Assembly: GCF_011440305.1 (NCBI RefSeq)
Contig: NZ_JAAOIW010000001.1
Location: 682,001-746,000, forward strand
Direction: 5' to 3'
Source of the DNA: Paenibacillus agricola
GTDB taxonomy: Bacteria; Bacillota; Bacilli; Paenibacillales; NBRC-103111
Length of the DNA stretch: 64,000 nucleotides
Part shown: positions 44,414 through 54,170 of the stretch, in pieces
Layout of the letters: each line of letters begins with the position of its first letter
Numbering within the stretch: position 1 is the stretch's first letter
Translations under genes and position numbers: made by a program
Notes under the pieces: generated by a model
Database searches by the model: none
Seen by the model: only the letters and a program-made list of their open reading frames with translations
Told to the model about the DNA's origin: nothing

Positions 44414-46420
44414 CTACTTGCGAATGACAATCGCTGCAAAATCCGTCAGCTCTGGCACTTCAATCGTTATTTGTTGCTCCGAATTGGCATAGATAGCTTG
44501 TGATTGATCAACTAAATAAATGGCTTCATTGCATTCGCCAAGCCCATTAAGGGTAATCTTTAAGTCGAAAATAGGTAGCGGCTGTGTGTACGTTAAACCG
44601 TTGAATCCCGATAGATTCAGCAAATGCAACAGATAGGAGCCATCAGCAAGCTTATGGAAGAACACCTCAACACTAGAAGGAGCATTCGTCGTAAGCACCA
44701 GCGGCTGCTTAATCGCTTGCTGCAACAGGTTTAACACGACATGTTTATGGTCAGCATAGCCATGTTTATAATAAAGCTCGCCAGCCGGCCATGGGATATA
44801 GATGTTGGTTTGCTGCCCTTTCTTGTTCGTTGCTGCGCCCCAAAGCTGCTCGGATATTTTATGGCCGGAAGCACGCTCCGGAGGACCAAAAGTGGATGGA
44901 ATCACATAAGGCAGCAGCTTCTGGGTGCTGGCTCCAAACTCCATTTTATAAAAGGAGCCCGTAAGGAAAATCCAATCCCGTTCGGGAAAGCTATTAAATA
45001 TTTGCTTATCATCCGTTAGTAAATAAGCCGCTTCCTGATTATGGACATGCTCCTGAGCCAAGACAGCGTCAAAATTACGCTTGAGGAACGACTGATTAGC
45101 AGCGCCCGCTGTAAAGGAACCCCCTGTACTGATCAAGGACACGCCTTGCAGGGAGATGCTCTCCAGTGCTTGCAGCTCCTCCTCGGAGAATTCGCTGATG
45201 TCGGGAATGATGACAGCTTTGTATGAATTCAGGGAGCTAAGCTTGCGAGCAAGTACATTCTGGTCCAGCACGTCAAACACGATATGCGCTTCCTTCAGCA
45301 TTTTGTAGATCCCAAAATATTCCTTCATATTTTTCTGAACCGGTTTTCCGGGTTTAATTAATGCCACATCAGACATCGAGAGGAAATTGCCGTAATAGTC
45401 TTCATTATTTTTGTGGTACTCAAAGACAGAAGCGACGGTTGGCAGATTTTCCCGGTCTGGGTAATCCTCGAATACGCCAATAATGCAGAAGTCCAAACCC
45501 GAACCGCTTGCTAAGCCAGCCTTCAAGCGAATATTGACCTCATGGCTGGAAACACCAGTAAAGCGGTGAACCAAATCAATCGCATTGATGCAGCAATTGC
45601 TGACCAGCTTGTCATCCCACGAGTCCTCTAGTGACGCTACATTCTCCGAAGCCGAATATAACCAAACCGGGAGTGGGCGTTTGTTATCCGTATTCGATTC
45701 CTTGCGGACAATGTCGACTTTATGCTCGTTGTAGGTGGAGATCGCGATATCTTTATTTTTACTTTTTACAAGCTCATAAATACGGTCCAGCATTTCCTTG
45801 GTTGTAGCATCTTGAAATAGCTTGTATTGACGGTAAACCGGATCCTCAAGGCTTTCGGTCAAAGGCAGATCCAAGCCGCTAAATTCGCGGAATTTGGTTT
45901 TGCAGCTATCGCAGAAGCAGATTCCATAATTCGTGCCGCTGTAGTCACGGGTTTGGTAGCCAAACATATTGAAAAAAATACCGTCTACATCGTAGTTGGA
46001 GATCACTTCATCAATCATTTGCAGCGAATATTCCCTTTGGTAATAACCATTAATGCAGGTATGAACAATCCCGTGGTAATTGACCTCCTTACCCTCACGG
46101 GTACGGTAAAACCACTCCGGCTTTTGGGCGAAAATGGTCTCATGGGCTTTGCTAAAATCGAAGCGGGCAATAAACTTCATCCCGGCTGTGTGCGATTTCT
46201 CGACAGCTTCCTTCAGTAAATCCTTCGTTTGACCCTCTGCACGATATTGGTACTCCAGCTTTGTTGGATAAAAAGCGACAATCCCGCCGCCATTCATCAT
46301 AAGTACGTTCGTTGATAATGCCTGCAGGTCTGTAATTAAGCGGTCTACATCCAAATTCGCATCGGTTTCACGAAGATTATTTTGTACCAGTCTTAAGTTG
46401 TTTTTTTGCCACCAGCTCAT
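44414..46420 (-). CDS. Putative glycoside hydrolase, GH42/GHL6-like (diverged third copy)
   Basis: Cytoplasmic protein of 668 residues without a signal peptide. The N-terminal TIM-barrel-like half shows VLMMNGGGIVAFYPTKLEY, KFIARFDFSK, DGIFFNMFGYQ and a C-x-C-x2-C cluster (CFCDSCKTKF) like the zinc site of GH42-type enzymes. The middle resembles a beta-galactosidase trimerisation (amidotransferase-like) domain (AVIIPDISEFSEEEL, LISTGG), and the C-terminus is a small beta-domain. It is homologous to the two proteins upstream but clearly more diverged, and lacks their LGHHHIPEFWKPALS segment. The ATG at 46420 follows GGGGAG. The activity is unproven. Confidence 0.75.
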   Translation of the reverse strand: MSWWQKNNLRLVQNNLRETDANLDVDRLITDLQALSTNVLMMNGGGIVAFYPTKLEYQYRAEGQTKDLLKEAVEKSHTAGMKFIARFDFSKAHETIFAQKPEWFYRTREGKEVNYHGIVHTCINGYYQREYSLQMIDEVISNYDVDGIFFNMFGYQTRDYSGTNYGICFCDSCKTKFREFSGLDLPLTESLEDPVYRQYKLFQDATTKEMLDRIYELVKSKNKDIAISTYNEHKVDIVRKESNTDNKRPLPVWLYSASENVASLEDSWDDKLVSNCCINAIDLVHRFTGVSSHEVNIRLKAGLASGSGLDFCIIGVFEDYPDRENLPTVASVFEYHKNNEDYYGNFLSMSDVALIKPGKPVQKNMKEYFGIYKMLKEAHIVFDVLDQNVLARKLSSLNSYKAVIIPDISEFSEEELQALESISLQGVSLISTGGSFTAGAANQSFLKRNFDAVLAQEHVHNQEAAYLLTDDKQIFNSFPERDWIFLTGSFYKMEFGASTQKLLPYVIPSTFGPPERASGHKISEQLWGAATNKKGQQTNIYIPWPAGELYYKHGYADHKHVVLNLLQQAIKQPLVLTTNAPSSVEVFFHKLADGSYLLHLLNLSGFNGLTYTQPLPIFDLKITLNGLGECNEAIYLVDQSQAIYANSEQQITIEVPELTDFAAIVIRK

Positions 46421-46535
46421 CATATTCTCCCCAATCCTATTCCTATTCTTTAGCCAGCAAGAAGCCACTCCACAAGATGACCCTTCCTCCGCTCAGGCTG
46501 GTCGTTTCTTAAGTTCATCCAATCTAGTCAAAACT

Positions 46536-48563
46536 TTACTCAAACTCAATCAATAAGCATTCCCAAATCGTTAAGCGTGGTACGCTAATAGCCAGCCTGC
46601 CTGCAGCTTCTTGATAGCTAAGTGCTTCACCCGAAATAAGCTGGCTGACTTGTTTGACACGTCTGCCGTCAATTTTTAAGCTTAGCGCGATGTCATGTAA
46701 GGGAATATTTGATGATAACGGCCGGCGGCCTACCCCGTTTACCAAATGGATGAGCAGCGTATTCCCCTTCTCGAACAGGGTCATTTGCAGCCCTTGGATA
46801 TTGCTGATTTCAATAAATTTATGCTCGCCGAGCGCCATGTCGATCGCGTTGGACAGCAGCTGGTAATGCTCGCCCAGCTTGTATTCATTGATCAAATGGC
46901 TCAGCGAAAAAGGCATATACATCGCGTGCCCTTTACCTGCCTGATTCCATACGGCAAGCGGCAGGTCGGTATGGCTTACGGGAAGCGAGGCCCGCTCAGG
47001 CGGAGCCCCTACGCTTTCCATCGGCGAGAATGGCGGCACCAGCGTTGCCAGCACTTGGCTTTGGACGCCAACTGGCCTCACATAGACCACCTTGCCGCGA
47101 TGCGCGATCAGCTCGGTATGCTCCAGCCCTTTTTGCAGCGGGTTGCTCGCTCCCTCGGAGCGTTCGAAGCGCAAATAGGAAGCGGTCAAAGCTTCGCTGG
47201 TATATAAATCGTTGGCGATCCCAAGCAATGCAAGCAGCCTTGGCTCTTCAGGGATAGCCCCTTCGGCAAATATACAACCACCGGCCTCCACATAGTCGCT
47301 GATTAAAGCAATAAATTCATCCGAATACTTCATGCCTTCAGGGATGATCAGGCCTTTATAAGGAGACAGCTTTTCCGCTGTTGCATGCGCGCTTAAAATC
47401 ACATCAAACGGAATTTGCATATTGATCAAGCCGTCCGCCCAGCCTTCAGCGGAAGCATCACCTGTCCACATCATCGCAATTTGCGCTACGCCAATGGCAT
47501 CCTCCATGTAGGCTTCAACCTTCTCGACATTGTGGTTGAAATCAGCAACCACCTCAAGAATGCGTTTGTCCTCAATCGTTTCCGGTATGCCGGTCAACGA
47601 ATGCCAGATGTTCCCGCCTTGGGCTGGAATTTGCGATAGCCAGAAGCTATATTCAGCAGGTGGCAGTCCGGTATGGCGCCAATCCATGCCCGGGCTTGAA
47701 TGGACAATGCCGCACGGAGTTGGCCGATCTGGAAGGGAGATGCCAAGCTTCATGCTGAGTGCAGGCTTCCAGAATTCAGGAATATGATGATGCCCTAGCG
47801 ACAAAATATCCTGCGGCTCCGTGCAATGCATATCCGATGTTTGCTCCCGGTCCAGCATATTAGCCGGATATAAATAAAGGATCATCGGAAGCTCTGGATT
47901 TTTGCTTTTAATAAAACGATACCAATTATTGGCATTGTCGCGGAAGCAGGTCGGTGCCCAAGAAGGATCAAATTGGCTTTTATCGATAGGAAGTGGCTTA
48001 TTATATAGCTTGATATACTTCTTGTGGCAAGCTTCGCACCAGCACGGCACAAATCGCGGCGCATTAAAAAAGATCGCGTCGATATCATAATGGCTAATGA
48101 CTTCATCCAGCACTGGAATCGCTACTGCTTCATTGCGGTATGCACCATTCAAGCAGGTAGACATTAAAAGCGGCCATTTGCCTGGCCGACCCGCACCAAT
48201 AATTTCAGGCTCGCCTGAAGGCTGCCTAATAAACCATTGTGGCTTCTGTAAATAAAACGTATCCTCGGTTTTACTAAAGTCGAACCTAGCGATAAAGCGG
48301 ATCCCTTGCTTATGGCAAGCGGCAATAACCTCCTGCAGCAAATCGAAGTTTTGCGGCAAATATTCATTAATCGTATGGTAAGGCACCTTGCTTGGATACC
48401 AAGCATAAATGCCCGCTACATTAAAGCAAATCGTATTGGCTCCTAGCTGCTTCATGCCTGCGGCATAACGTTCGGGATCAATTAAAGCAGTGTCTTTAAT
48501 TTGCAAATTGGTTTGGACAACGCGTAATGGTTTTTTCCACCAAGCTTTTTCTTTCGTTTGCAT
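46536..48563 (-). CDS. Putative glycoside hydrolase, GH42/GHL6-like (duplicate B)
   Basis: Protein of 675 residues, cytoplasmic, with a TIM-barrel-like N-terminal half (TICFNVAGIYAWYPSKV, RFIARFDFSKTED, AIFFNAPRFVPCWCEACHKK with the Cys cluster), conserved TEPQDILSLGHHHIPEFW and HSSPGMDWRHTGLPPAEY, an amidotransferase-like trimerisation domain (LIIPEGMKYSDEFIALISDYV) and a beta-domain. It is the near twin of the protein encoded at 50387-52417. AAGGAGG lies eight bases before ATG. The pair with its upstream binding-protein gene is one unit of a tandem duplication of about 3.86 kb period. Substrate probably enters through the linked importer. Confidence 0.78.
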   Translation of the reverse strand: MQTKEKAWWKKPLRVVQTNLQIKDTALIDPERYAAGMKQLGANTICFNVAGIYAWYPSKVPYHTINEYLPQNFDLLQEVIAACHKQGIRFIARFDFSKTEDTFYLQKPQWFIRQPSGEPEIIGAGRPGKWPLLMSTCLNGAYRNEAVAIPVLDEVISHYDIDAIFFNAPRFVPCWCEACHKKYIKLYNKPLPIDKSQFDPSWAPTCFRDNANNWYRFIKSKNPELPMILYLYPANMLDREQTSDMHCTEPQDILSLGHHHIPEFWKPALSMKLGISLPDRPTPCGIVHSSPGMDWRHTGLPPAEYSFWLSQIPAQGGNIWHSLTGIPETIEDKRILEVVADFNHNVEKVEAYMEDAIGVAQIAMMWTGDASAEGWADGLINMQIPFDVILSAHATAEKLSPYKGLIIPEGMKYSDEFIALISDYVEAGGCIFAEGAIPEEPRLLALLGIANDLYTSEALTASYLRFERSEGASNPLQKGLEHTELIAHRGKVVYVRPVGVQSQVLATLVPPFSPMESVGAPPERASLPVSHTDLPLAVWNQAGKGHAMYMPFSLSHLINEYKLGEHYQLLSNAIDMALGEHKFIEISNIQGLQMTLFEKGNTLLIHLVNGVGRRPLSSNIPLHDIALSLKIDGRRVKQVSQLISGEALSYQEAAGRLAISVPRLTIWECLLIEFE

Positions 48564-48605
48564 AGGTAAAGCCTCCTTCTAAACGGTATCCCCAAGCAAC
48601 TTGAA

Positions 48606-48635
48606 ACGGTTACTGGAGGAAGCTCCGGTAACCGT
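48606..48635 (-). other. Intercistronic hairpin between binding-protein and glycosidase genes (copy B)
   Basis: ACGGTTAC and GTAACCGT pair, extended by GGAG/CTCC around a GAAG loop. No T-run follows, so it is not a full terminator. Its place just after a highly expressed binding-protein gene suggests mRNA end protection or partial attenuation. Confidence 0.6.
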
Positions 48636-48678
48636 CCATGGTTGGTTCTTTATTACGTATCGCTCGATCAAGTGCTGC

Positions 48679-50220
48679 TTATTTCTTGTTAAACTCTTTG
48701 TAAGCTTCGGTATTTTCCATATAAGCCTTCTTCATCTCTGGAAGATTATTCAGTTTCTCAATATAAGCCTTATATTCATCCATTGTAATTTGTCCAACAA
48801 TAGCTTTCGTCACCATGGCTTTCCATTCAGAATCATATTTGGGCCAAGTGCTGTTGAAGGTTGCGGAATATACATAACGGAAAGGGTCTACTTTACCAAT
48901 CGTGTCATAAGCTTCAACTTCTTTTTTCTTGGCATCATTGTACGCTTTATCTCCCGAAGCACTTTCTACTTTACCCCATTTGGCATAAGCAAGAACGCCT
49001 GCGCCTTTACTTGTAGTATTAACCTCTTTCACACCCAAATCGGTTAATACTTTTTGTCCACCGACCACTTTATGATGCACGCCTTCAATCCCGTAATAAC
49101 CAAAGTCCGTCATTTCATCAGAAGCCGTGTAATCAAAATATTTTAGCAATTCCTTCACTTTCGCCTCAGGAACCTTCTTGGAGATGTAATAACCACCTGA
49201 TACGCCCGTAGATAATACGATAGCAGGTCCTTTAGGTCCATTTAAAGTCAAGTTCAGAATTTTGGAATCCGGCTGTGTTTTATTAATGGAATCCTCATAT
49301 TCTTTATCCCACCAAACGCTTCTTGCATAAGAAGCTGCACGGCCTGTTTTGTAAAGCTCTTCAGCTTGTGTTTTCTTCATAACAGCAAATTCTTTGGAAA
49401 GGACCCCATCCGTGTACAAGCCTTTAAACCAGTTGACCATCTCCGTATATTGAGGCGTCATTCTTTTGTCGATCATGCCGCCTTCACTATTATAAGTAGG
49501 ATCAAGCGTACCGAAGCCAGCGCCAAATGCATCATCGCCGTCAGCAATAATTACTCCATGCCCGATTAACCCAAGTGTATCCTTCTTGCCATTTCCATCA
49601 GGATCGCCTTCAACCATTTTTTTCAATGCCGCAGCATATTCATCCAGAGTAGTCGGTACGGGAATGTTTAATTTATCGAGCCAATCCTTACGGATTTTAA
49701 TCCCATTATCAATCCTTGAACGGGAACGTGGAACCGCATACACTTTACCGTCTACAGTTAAATATTTTTGCCAGTCAGGGGCCATATTCTTTTTCAAATT
49801 CGGATATTGGCTCAAGTCACCAAGAAAAGGTCCCAAGTCCCAAAATGCACCATTCCTGATCGCACTGCGAAGTGTAGGCCAAGTTGCATCAGGTGATGCC
49901 ACAACCTCAGGAAGATCGGCGGAAGCGAACAATAGATCCGCTTTCGTTTTCAAGTCACCATCAGGTACCCATTCGATATCCAGCTTGCTGTTGGTTCGCT
50001 TTTCCCATTCCGTCCAGAACGGATTTTTCATATCAGGAACTTCATTGTATAAGCCGGCAAAAATCTTGATTTCAAGCGGCTTCGCAGCAGCTTTCGTATC
50101 TGTAGTACCTGGTGCCGTTGCTGCTGGTTTCTCTGTAGCCGCCCCGCCTGAACAGCCGGCAACTAATGATAAAGCCACGACGCAAGATACCCCTGTTGAC
50201 CATTTCTGAAACGCTTTCAT
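48679..50220 (-). CDS. Extracellular solute-binding lipoprotein, LplA type (duplicate B)
   Basis: Sugar-binding lipoprotein of 513 residues. The signal peptide starts MKAFQKWSTGVSCVVALSL and ends in VAGC. The mature protein has EIKIFAGLYNEVPDM, WTEWEKRTNSKLDIEWVPDG and the loop DPDGNGKKDTLGL. It is the near twin of the protein encoded at 52544-54076 and has its own copy of the conserved promoter element about 90 bp upstream. Two binding proteins for one permease pair suggest two ligands or a gene-dosage benefit. Confidence 0.87.
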   Translation of the reverse strand: MKAFQKWSTGVSCVVALSLVAGCSGGAATEKPAATAPGTTDTKAAAKPLEIKIFAGLYNEVPDMKNPFWTEWEKRTNSKLDIEWVPDGDLKTKADLLFASADLPEVVASPDATWPTLRSAIRNGAFWDLGPFLGDLSQYPNLKKNMAPDWQKYLTVDGKVYAVPRSRSRIDNGIKIRKDWLDKLNIPVPTTLDEYAAALKKMVEGDPDGNGKKDTLGLIGHGVIIADGDDAFGAGFGTLDPTYNSEGGMIDKRMTPQYTEMVNWFKGLYTDGVLSKEFAVMKKTQAEELYKTGRAASYARSVWWDKEYEDSINKTQPDSKILNLTLNGPKGPAIVLSTGVSGGYYISKKVPEAKVKELLKYFDYTASDEMTDFGYYGIEGVHHKVVGGQKVLTDLGVKEVNTTSKGAGVLAYAKWGKVESASGDKAYNDAKKKEVEAYDTIGKVDPFRYVYSATFNSTWPKYDSEWKAMVTKAIVGQITMDEYKAYIEKLNNLPEMKKAYMENTEAYKEFNKK

Positions 50221-50308
50221 ACATCTTCCCCCTTGATAATTGTATTAAGGGTGCCTCCACTTTCGTGAAGGCTGATCCCCATTGATTTGATATTAAGGTG
50301 CATACAAC

Positions 50309-50359
50309 CGGAATAATACAGACAATTCATGTAATCTATGAGGAAAGACAAGAACTGTC
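50309..50359 (-). promoter_or_regulatory. Conserved promoter/operator element, copy 3
   Basis: On the plus strand: ATAATA (50313-50318, a minus-strand TATTAT), CA, then GACAATT (50321-50327) and, 30 bp from it, AGAACTGTC (50351-50359). The same layout occurs at 54171-54227 and 56198-56254. It lies about 90 bp upstream of the binding-protein gene starting at 50220. No good -35 is present, as expected for an activator-dependent promoter. Confidence 0.7.
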
Positions 50360-50386
50360 CGAAAGGCAAAAACAGTCTGTAGCGTT

Positions 50387-52417
50387 TTATTCGAACTCAA
50401 TCAGCAGGCATTCCCAAATATCTAGCTTTGGCACTGTAATGGAAAGCTTTCCATTGCTGCTCTCAAAGCTTAATGGCTGCTCCGAGATCAGCTGGCGCAC
50501 CGCTTTCACTTTCTTGCTATCCAGCTTCAGCTTGACGATAATTTCATGCAAAGGAATATTCGTTGACAATGGACGTCTGCCCACACCATTAACCAAGTGG
50601 ACCAATAACGTATTATTTTTTTCGAATACGGTCATTTGCAATCCTTGATAATTGCTGACTTCAATAAACTTGTCCTTACCGAGCGCCATATCAATCGCAT
50701 TGGACAATACCTGGTAATGCTCGCCCAGCTTATATTCATTAATTAAGTGGCTTAATGAGAATGGCAGATATAAGGCATGGCCTTTACCCACAGCATTCCA
50801 AACCGCAAGTGGCAGGTCGGTATGGCTTACAGGCAACGAGGCACGTTCAGGAGGGGCGCCAACACTCTCCATAGGTGAGAAAGGCGGAACGAGTGTTGCC
50901 AGTACCTGTGTGTTAGCTCCATTAGGCAATACATATAACACCTTGCCGCGATGTGCGATAATTTCGGTATGCTCCAACCCTTTTTGCAAAGGATTATTAG
51001 CTCCTTCAAAGCGCAAGTAGGATGCCGTTAAGGGCTCGCTGATATAGAAATCCTCGGAAATGCCCAACAGCTTCAATAACTCAGGATGATTAGGAATCGT
51101 TCCTTCAACGAAAATATGTCCACCAGCCTCAACATAATGAGTAAGGATACTAATGAAGCTATCGTTATACTTCATGCCTTCCGGAATGACGAGCCCCTTA
51201 TATTCAGAAAGCTTGTCAGGCGTCGCTTGTGCCTCCAGCAAGACGTCAAATGGAATTTGCATATTGATCAAGCCATCTGCCCAACCTTCCGCAGAGGCAT
51301 CGGCTGTCCACATCATGGCAATCTGTGCAGATGCTATAGCTTCGTCCATATAGCTCTCGACCTTTTCCACGTTGAGGTTGAAGCTTTTGACCACATCAAG
51401 AATCCGTTTGTCGCCAATTGTGTTCGGGATACCCGTCAAGGAATGCCAGATGCTGCCACCATGCGCCGGAATCTGTGAAAGCCAGAAGCTGTATTCTGCT
51501 GGTGGCAATCCTGTATGCCGCCAATCCATACCAGGACTTGAATGGACGATACCAAACGGAGTAGGGCGGTCAGGCAAGCTTCTTCCCATTTTCATGCTAA
51601 GCGCCGGCTTCCAAAATTCAGGGATATGGTGATGGCCCAGCGACAAAATATCCTGCGGCTCGGTGCAAAGCATATCGGTTGTTTCAGCACGGTCAAACAA
51701 ATTATCATGGTACAAATTGTAGTAAAGGATCATCGGGATATCCTTGCCGGTTTGTTTGATCGTCGCATACAGATTATCCATATTGTCACGCATGCAAGTG
51801 GAAGCCCAGTCTGGATGGAATTGCTTCCTGTCCGAAGGCATTTCGGTGTTATATAAAGTCGAGTACTTACGGCGGCAAGCTTCACAGAAGCAAACCGTGT
51901 AATTCGGAGCATTAAAGAAAATACCATCAATATCATAGTTGCTCATGATTTCTTGTAACACAGGAACAGCTACAGCATCATTTCTATAAGCGCTGTTGAT
52001 GCATGTGGACATCAGCAACGACCAGTTTCCAGGGCGAAGCGCTCCAATCGTTACGGGTTCTCCAGCAATATCCCTGGCAAACCAATCTGGCCGTTGTAAA
52101 TAAATCGAGTCTTCGGCTTTACTAAAATCCACGCGGGCAATAAAACGAATATCCAGCTTGTGGCATTCTTCGATAACAGCTTTCAATAAATCAAACGATG
52201 TAGGCAAAAACTCATTAATCGTATGGTATTTCACTTGGGAATGGTACCAAGCATAAATGCCGCCTACATTAAATACGATCGTATTGGCACCCATGTCCTT
52301 CATTTGTGCCGCTAGCTCTGCGGGATCGATTAAATCGGTATCCCTTACTTGTAGATTAGGTTGAATAACGCGCAGTGGTTTCTGCCACCATGATTTTGAC
52401 TCCGTTGATATGCTCAT
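50387..52417 (-). CDS. Putative glycoside hydrolase, GH42/GHL6-like (duplicate A)
   Basis: Protein of 676 residues with the same domain order as duplicate B: TIM-barrel-like half (IVFNVGGIYAWYHSQV, RFIARVDFSKAED, GIFFNAPNYTVCFCEACRRK with Cys cluster), TEPQDILSLGHHHIPEFW, HSSPGMDWRHTGLPPAEY, a trimerisation-like domain (LVIPEGMKYNDSF) and a C-terminal beta-domain. Long stretches are identical to duplicate B. The frame extends to 52447, but ATG at 52417 has AGGAGG nine bases upstream; the longer frame would run into the intercistronic hairpin. It lacks a signal peptide, so it should act on imported oligosaccharide. Confidence 0.78.
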   Translation of the reverse strand: MSISTESKSWWQKPLRVIQPNLQVRDTDLIDPAELAAQMKDMGANTIVFNVGGIYAWYHSQVKYHTINEFLPTSFDLLKAVIEECHKLDIRFIARVDFSKAEDSIYLQRPDWFARDIAGEPVTIGALRPGNWSLLMSTCINSAYRNDAVAVPVLQEIMSNYDIDGIFFNAPNYTVCFCEACRRKYSTLYNTEMPSDRKQFHPDWASTCMRDNMDNLYATIKQTGKDIPMILYYNLYHDNLFDRAETTDMLCTEPQDILSLGHHHIPEFWKPALSMKMGRSLPDRPTPFGIVHSSPGMDWRHTGLPPAEYSFWLSQIPAHGGSIWHSLTGIPNTIGDKRILDVVKSFNLNVEKVESYMDEAIASAQIAMMWTADASAEGWADGLINMQIPFDVLLEAQATPDKLSEYKGLVIPEGMKYNDSFISILTHYVEAGGHIFVEGTIPNHPELLKLLGISEDFYISEPLTASYLRFEGANNPLQKGLEHTEIIAHRGKVLYVLPNGANTQVLATLVPPFSPMESVGAPPERASLPVSHTDLPLAVWNAVGKGHALYLPFSLSHLINEYKLGEHYQVLSNAIDMALGKDKFIEVSNYQGLQMTVFEKNNTLLVHLVNGVGRRPLSTNIPLHEIIVKLKLDSKKVKAVRQLISEQPLSFESSNGKLSITVPKLDIWECLLIEFE

Positions 52418-52434
52418 CTTTAGCTTCCTCCTAG

Positions 52435-52502
52435 AAACGGTTACCATCCAGGTGGATCATTCCAGCATTCAGGATTGATTCAACAAGGCATGATAACCGT
52501 TT
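52435..52502 (-). other. Intercistronic inverted repeat between binding-protein and glycosidase genes (copy A)
   Basis: AAACGGTTACCAT (52435-52447) and ATGATAACCGTTT (52490-52502) pair over 12 of 13 bases across a 42-base loop. It occupies the same place as the hairpin at 48606-48635 and uses the same arm sequence, but has a longer loop. Confidence 0.6.
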
Positions 52503-52543
52503 GATTGTGTTCTATCTAATTGGTCTACCGTTCATTTTGCAGT

Positions 52544-54076
52544 CTATTTCGCATTAAAAGCTTTATAGGATTCAGCAAATTCCTTGTAGGCCTTTTTCAT
52601 TTCTGGTGTGTTGTTGATCTTTTCCACATAAGCCTTGTACTCGTCTATTGTAATTTGGCCAACAATCGCCTTCGTTACATTCGCTTTCCACTCATTCTCA
52701 TATTTAGGCCATGTGCTGTTCCATGTGTTCGACAACGTATAGTTAAATGGGTTTACTTTACCAACCTCGTCGAAAATTTCAACTTCCTTTTTCTTCGCAT
52801 CATTGTAAGCCTTGCTGCCTGACGCGCTCTCTACCTTACCCCATTTCGAGTAAGCAAGTACACCTGCACCTTTACTGGTGGTATTCACTTCTTTAATACC
52901 TAGATCATTCAACACCTTTTGTCCGTCCACGACAGTATGATGGACACCTTCAATTCCATAATACCCCAAATCAGTCAATTCAGTTGAAGCTGTTTGGTCA
53001 AAATATTTTAATAACTCTTTAACCTTAGCTTCAGGAACCTTTTTGGAAATGTAGTAGCCACCGGAAACTCCGGTTTGCAGCTCAATCGCGTCGCCCTTAG
53101 GTCCTTTTAGATGAAGGTTAAGAATCTTTCCTTCAGGTTGAACTTTTTTGATTGCGGTTTCCCACTCATTGTCCCACCATACACTACGTCCATAAGAAGC
53201 CGCTCTACCCGTTTTGTACAATTCTTCGGCTTGTGACTTTTTCATAACCGCAAATTCCTTGGACAGAATGCCATCATCATACAGCTTTTTATAAAAGAGC
53301 ACCGCATCCGCATATTGTGGAGTCAAACGGCTTTCGATCATCCCACCTTCTGCATCGAAAGTAGGATCCAGCGCGCCAAAGCCAGCAGCAAAGGAAGGAT
53401 CCGCATCTTTAACAATAATCTCATTACCGATTAAGCCCAAAGTATCCTTTTTGCCATTGCCATCCGGATCACCTTCAACGATTTTCTTCAAAGCAGCTGC
53501 ATATTCATCCAGTGTAGTTGGAACCGGAATATTCAGCTTGTCCAGCCAATCCTTACGAATCTTAATACCGGGATCGATCCTTGAGCGGGAGCGTGGCACG
53601 GCATAGATCTTGCCATCAACGGTCAAATATTTAAGTGCATCCTTACCCAAATTGTTTTTCAAATTCGGATATTGGCTCATATCGCCAAGGAAAGGCGTCA
53701 AATCCCAAAAGGCGCCACTGCGTACAGCATTCAATAAAGTAGGGCGAACCGCCGACGGTGCTGCAAGCACTTCAGGCAAATCGGCAGAAGCCAGCAATAG
53801 ATCCAGCTTCGTATTCAAATCGCCATCGGGGATCCATTCCATATCCAGCTTCGTATTTGTTCTTTTTTGCCATTCTGTCCAGAATGCATTATTCATATCG
53901 GGAACTTCATTATAAAGTCCGGCAAAAAATTTAATCTCCAGCGGTTTCCCGGAAGCTCCTGTTCCTGCTGCACCTGGTGTTGTTGTTGGTTGAGCCTCGT
54001 TACCTGCGCAGCCAGCTAAAACCGATAGCGCCACCATGCAGGATACGCCTGCTGTCCATTTGCGTGTTGATTTCAT
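52544..54076 (-). CDS. Extracellular solute-binding lipoprotein, LplA type (duplicate A)
   Basis: Sugar-binding lipoprotein of 510 residues. The signal peptide MKSTRKWTAGVSCMVALSV ends at lipobox LAGC, then a Thr/Ala/Gly linker and a binding domain with IKFFAGLYNEVPDM, the loop DPDGNGKKDTLGL and GVSGGYYISKKVPEAKVKELL, all shared with duplicate B. AGGAGG precedes ATG. It follows the two permease genes but has its own conserved promoter element between 54171 and 54227, allowing more binding protein than permease to be made. Confidence 0.88.
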   Translation of the reverse strand: MKSTRKWTAGVSCMVALSVLAGCAGNEAQPTTTPGAAGTGASGKPLEIKFFAGLYNEVPDMNNAFWTEWQKRTNTKLDMEWIPDGDLNTKLDLLLASADLPEVLAAPSAVRPTLLNAVRSGAFWDLTPFLGDMSQYPNLKNNLGKDALKYLTVDGKIYAVPRSRSRIDPGIKIRKDWLDKLNIPVPTTLDEYAAALKKIVEGDPDGNGKKDTLGLIGNEIIVKDADPSFAAGFGALDPTFDAEGGMIESRLTPQYADAVLFYKKLYDDGILSKEFAVMKKSQAEELYKTGRAASYGRSVWWDNEWETAIKKVQPEGKILNLHLKGPKGDAIELQTGVSGGYYISKKVPEAKVKELLKYFDQTASTELTDLGYYGIEGVHHTVVDGQKVLNDLGIKEVNTTSKGAGVLAYSKWGKVESASGSKAYNDAKKKEVEIFDEVGKVNPFNYTLSNTWNSTWPKYENEWKANVTKAIVGQITIDEYKAYVEKINNTPEMKKAYKEFAESYKAFNAK

Positions 54077-54170
54077 TTGATTGATTTCCTCCTAAAATAT
54101 TATGTTGGAAGAGGTTCCCTTGATGGAGAACATTTTCTCTTTACTTTATCGATCTTATAGCTTCCCGGCA

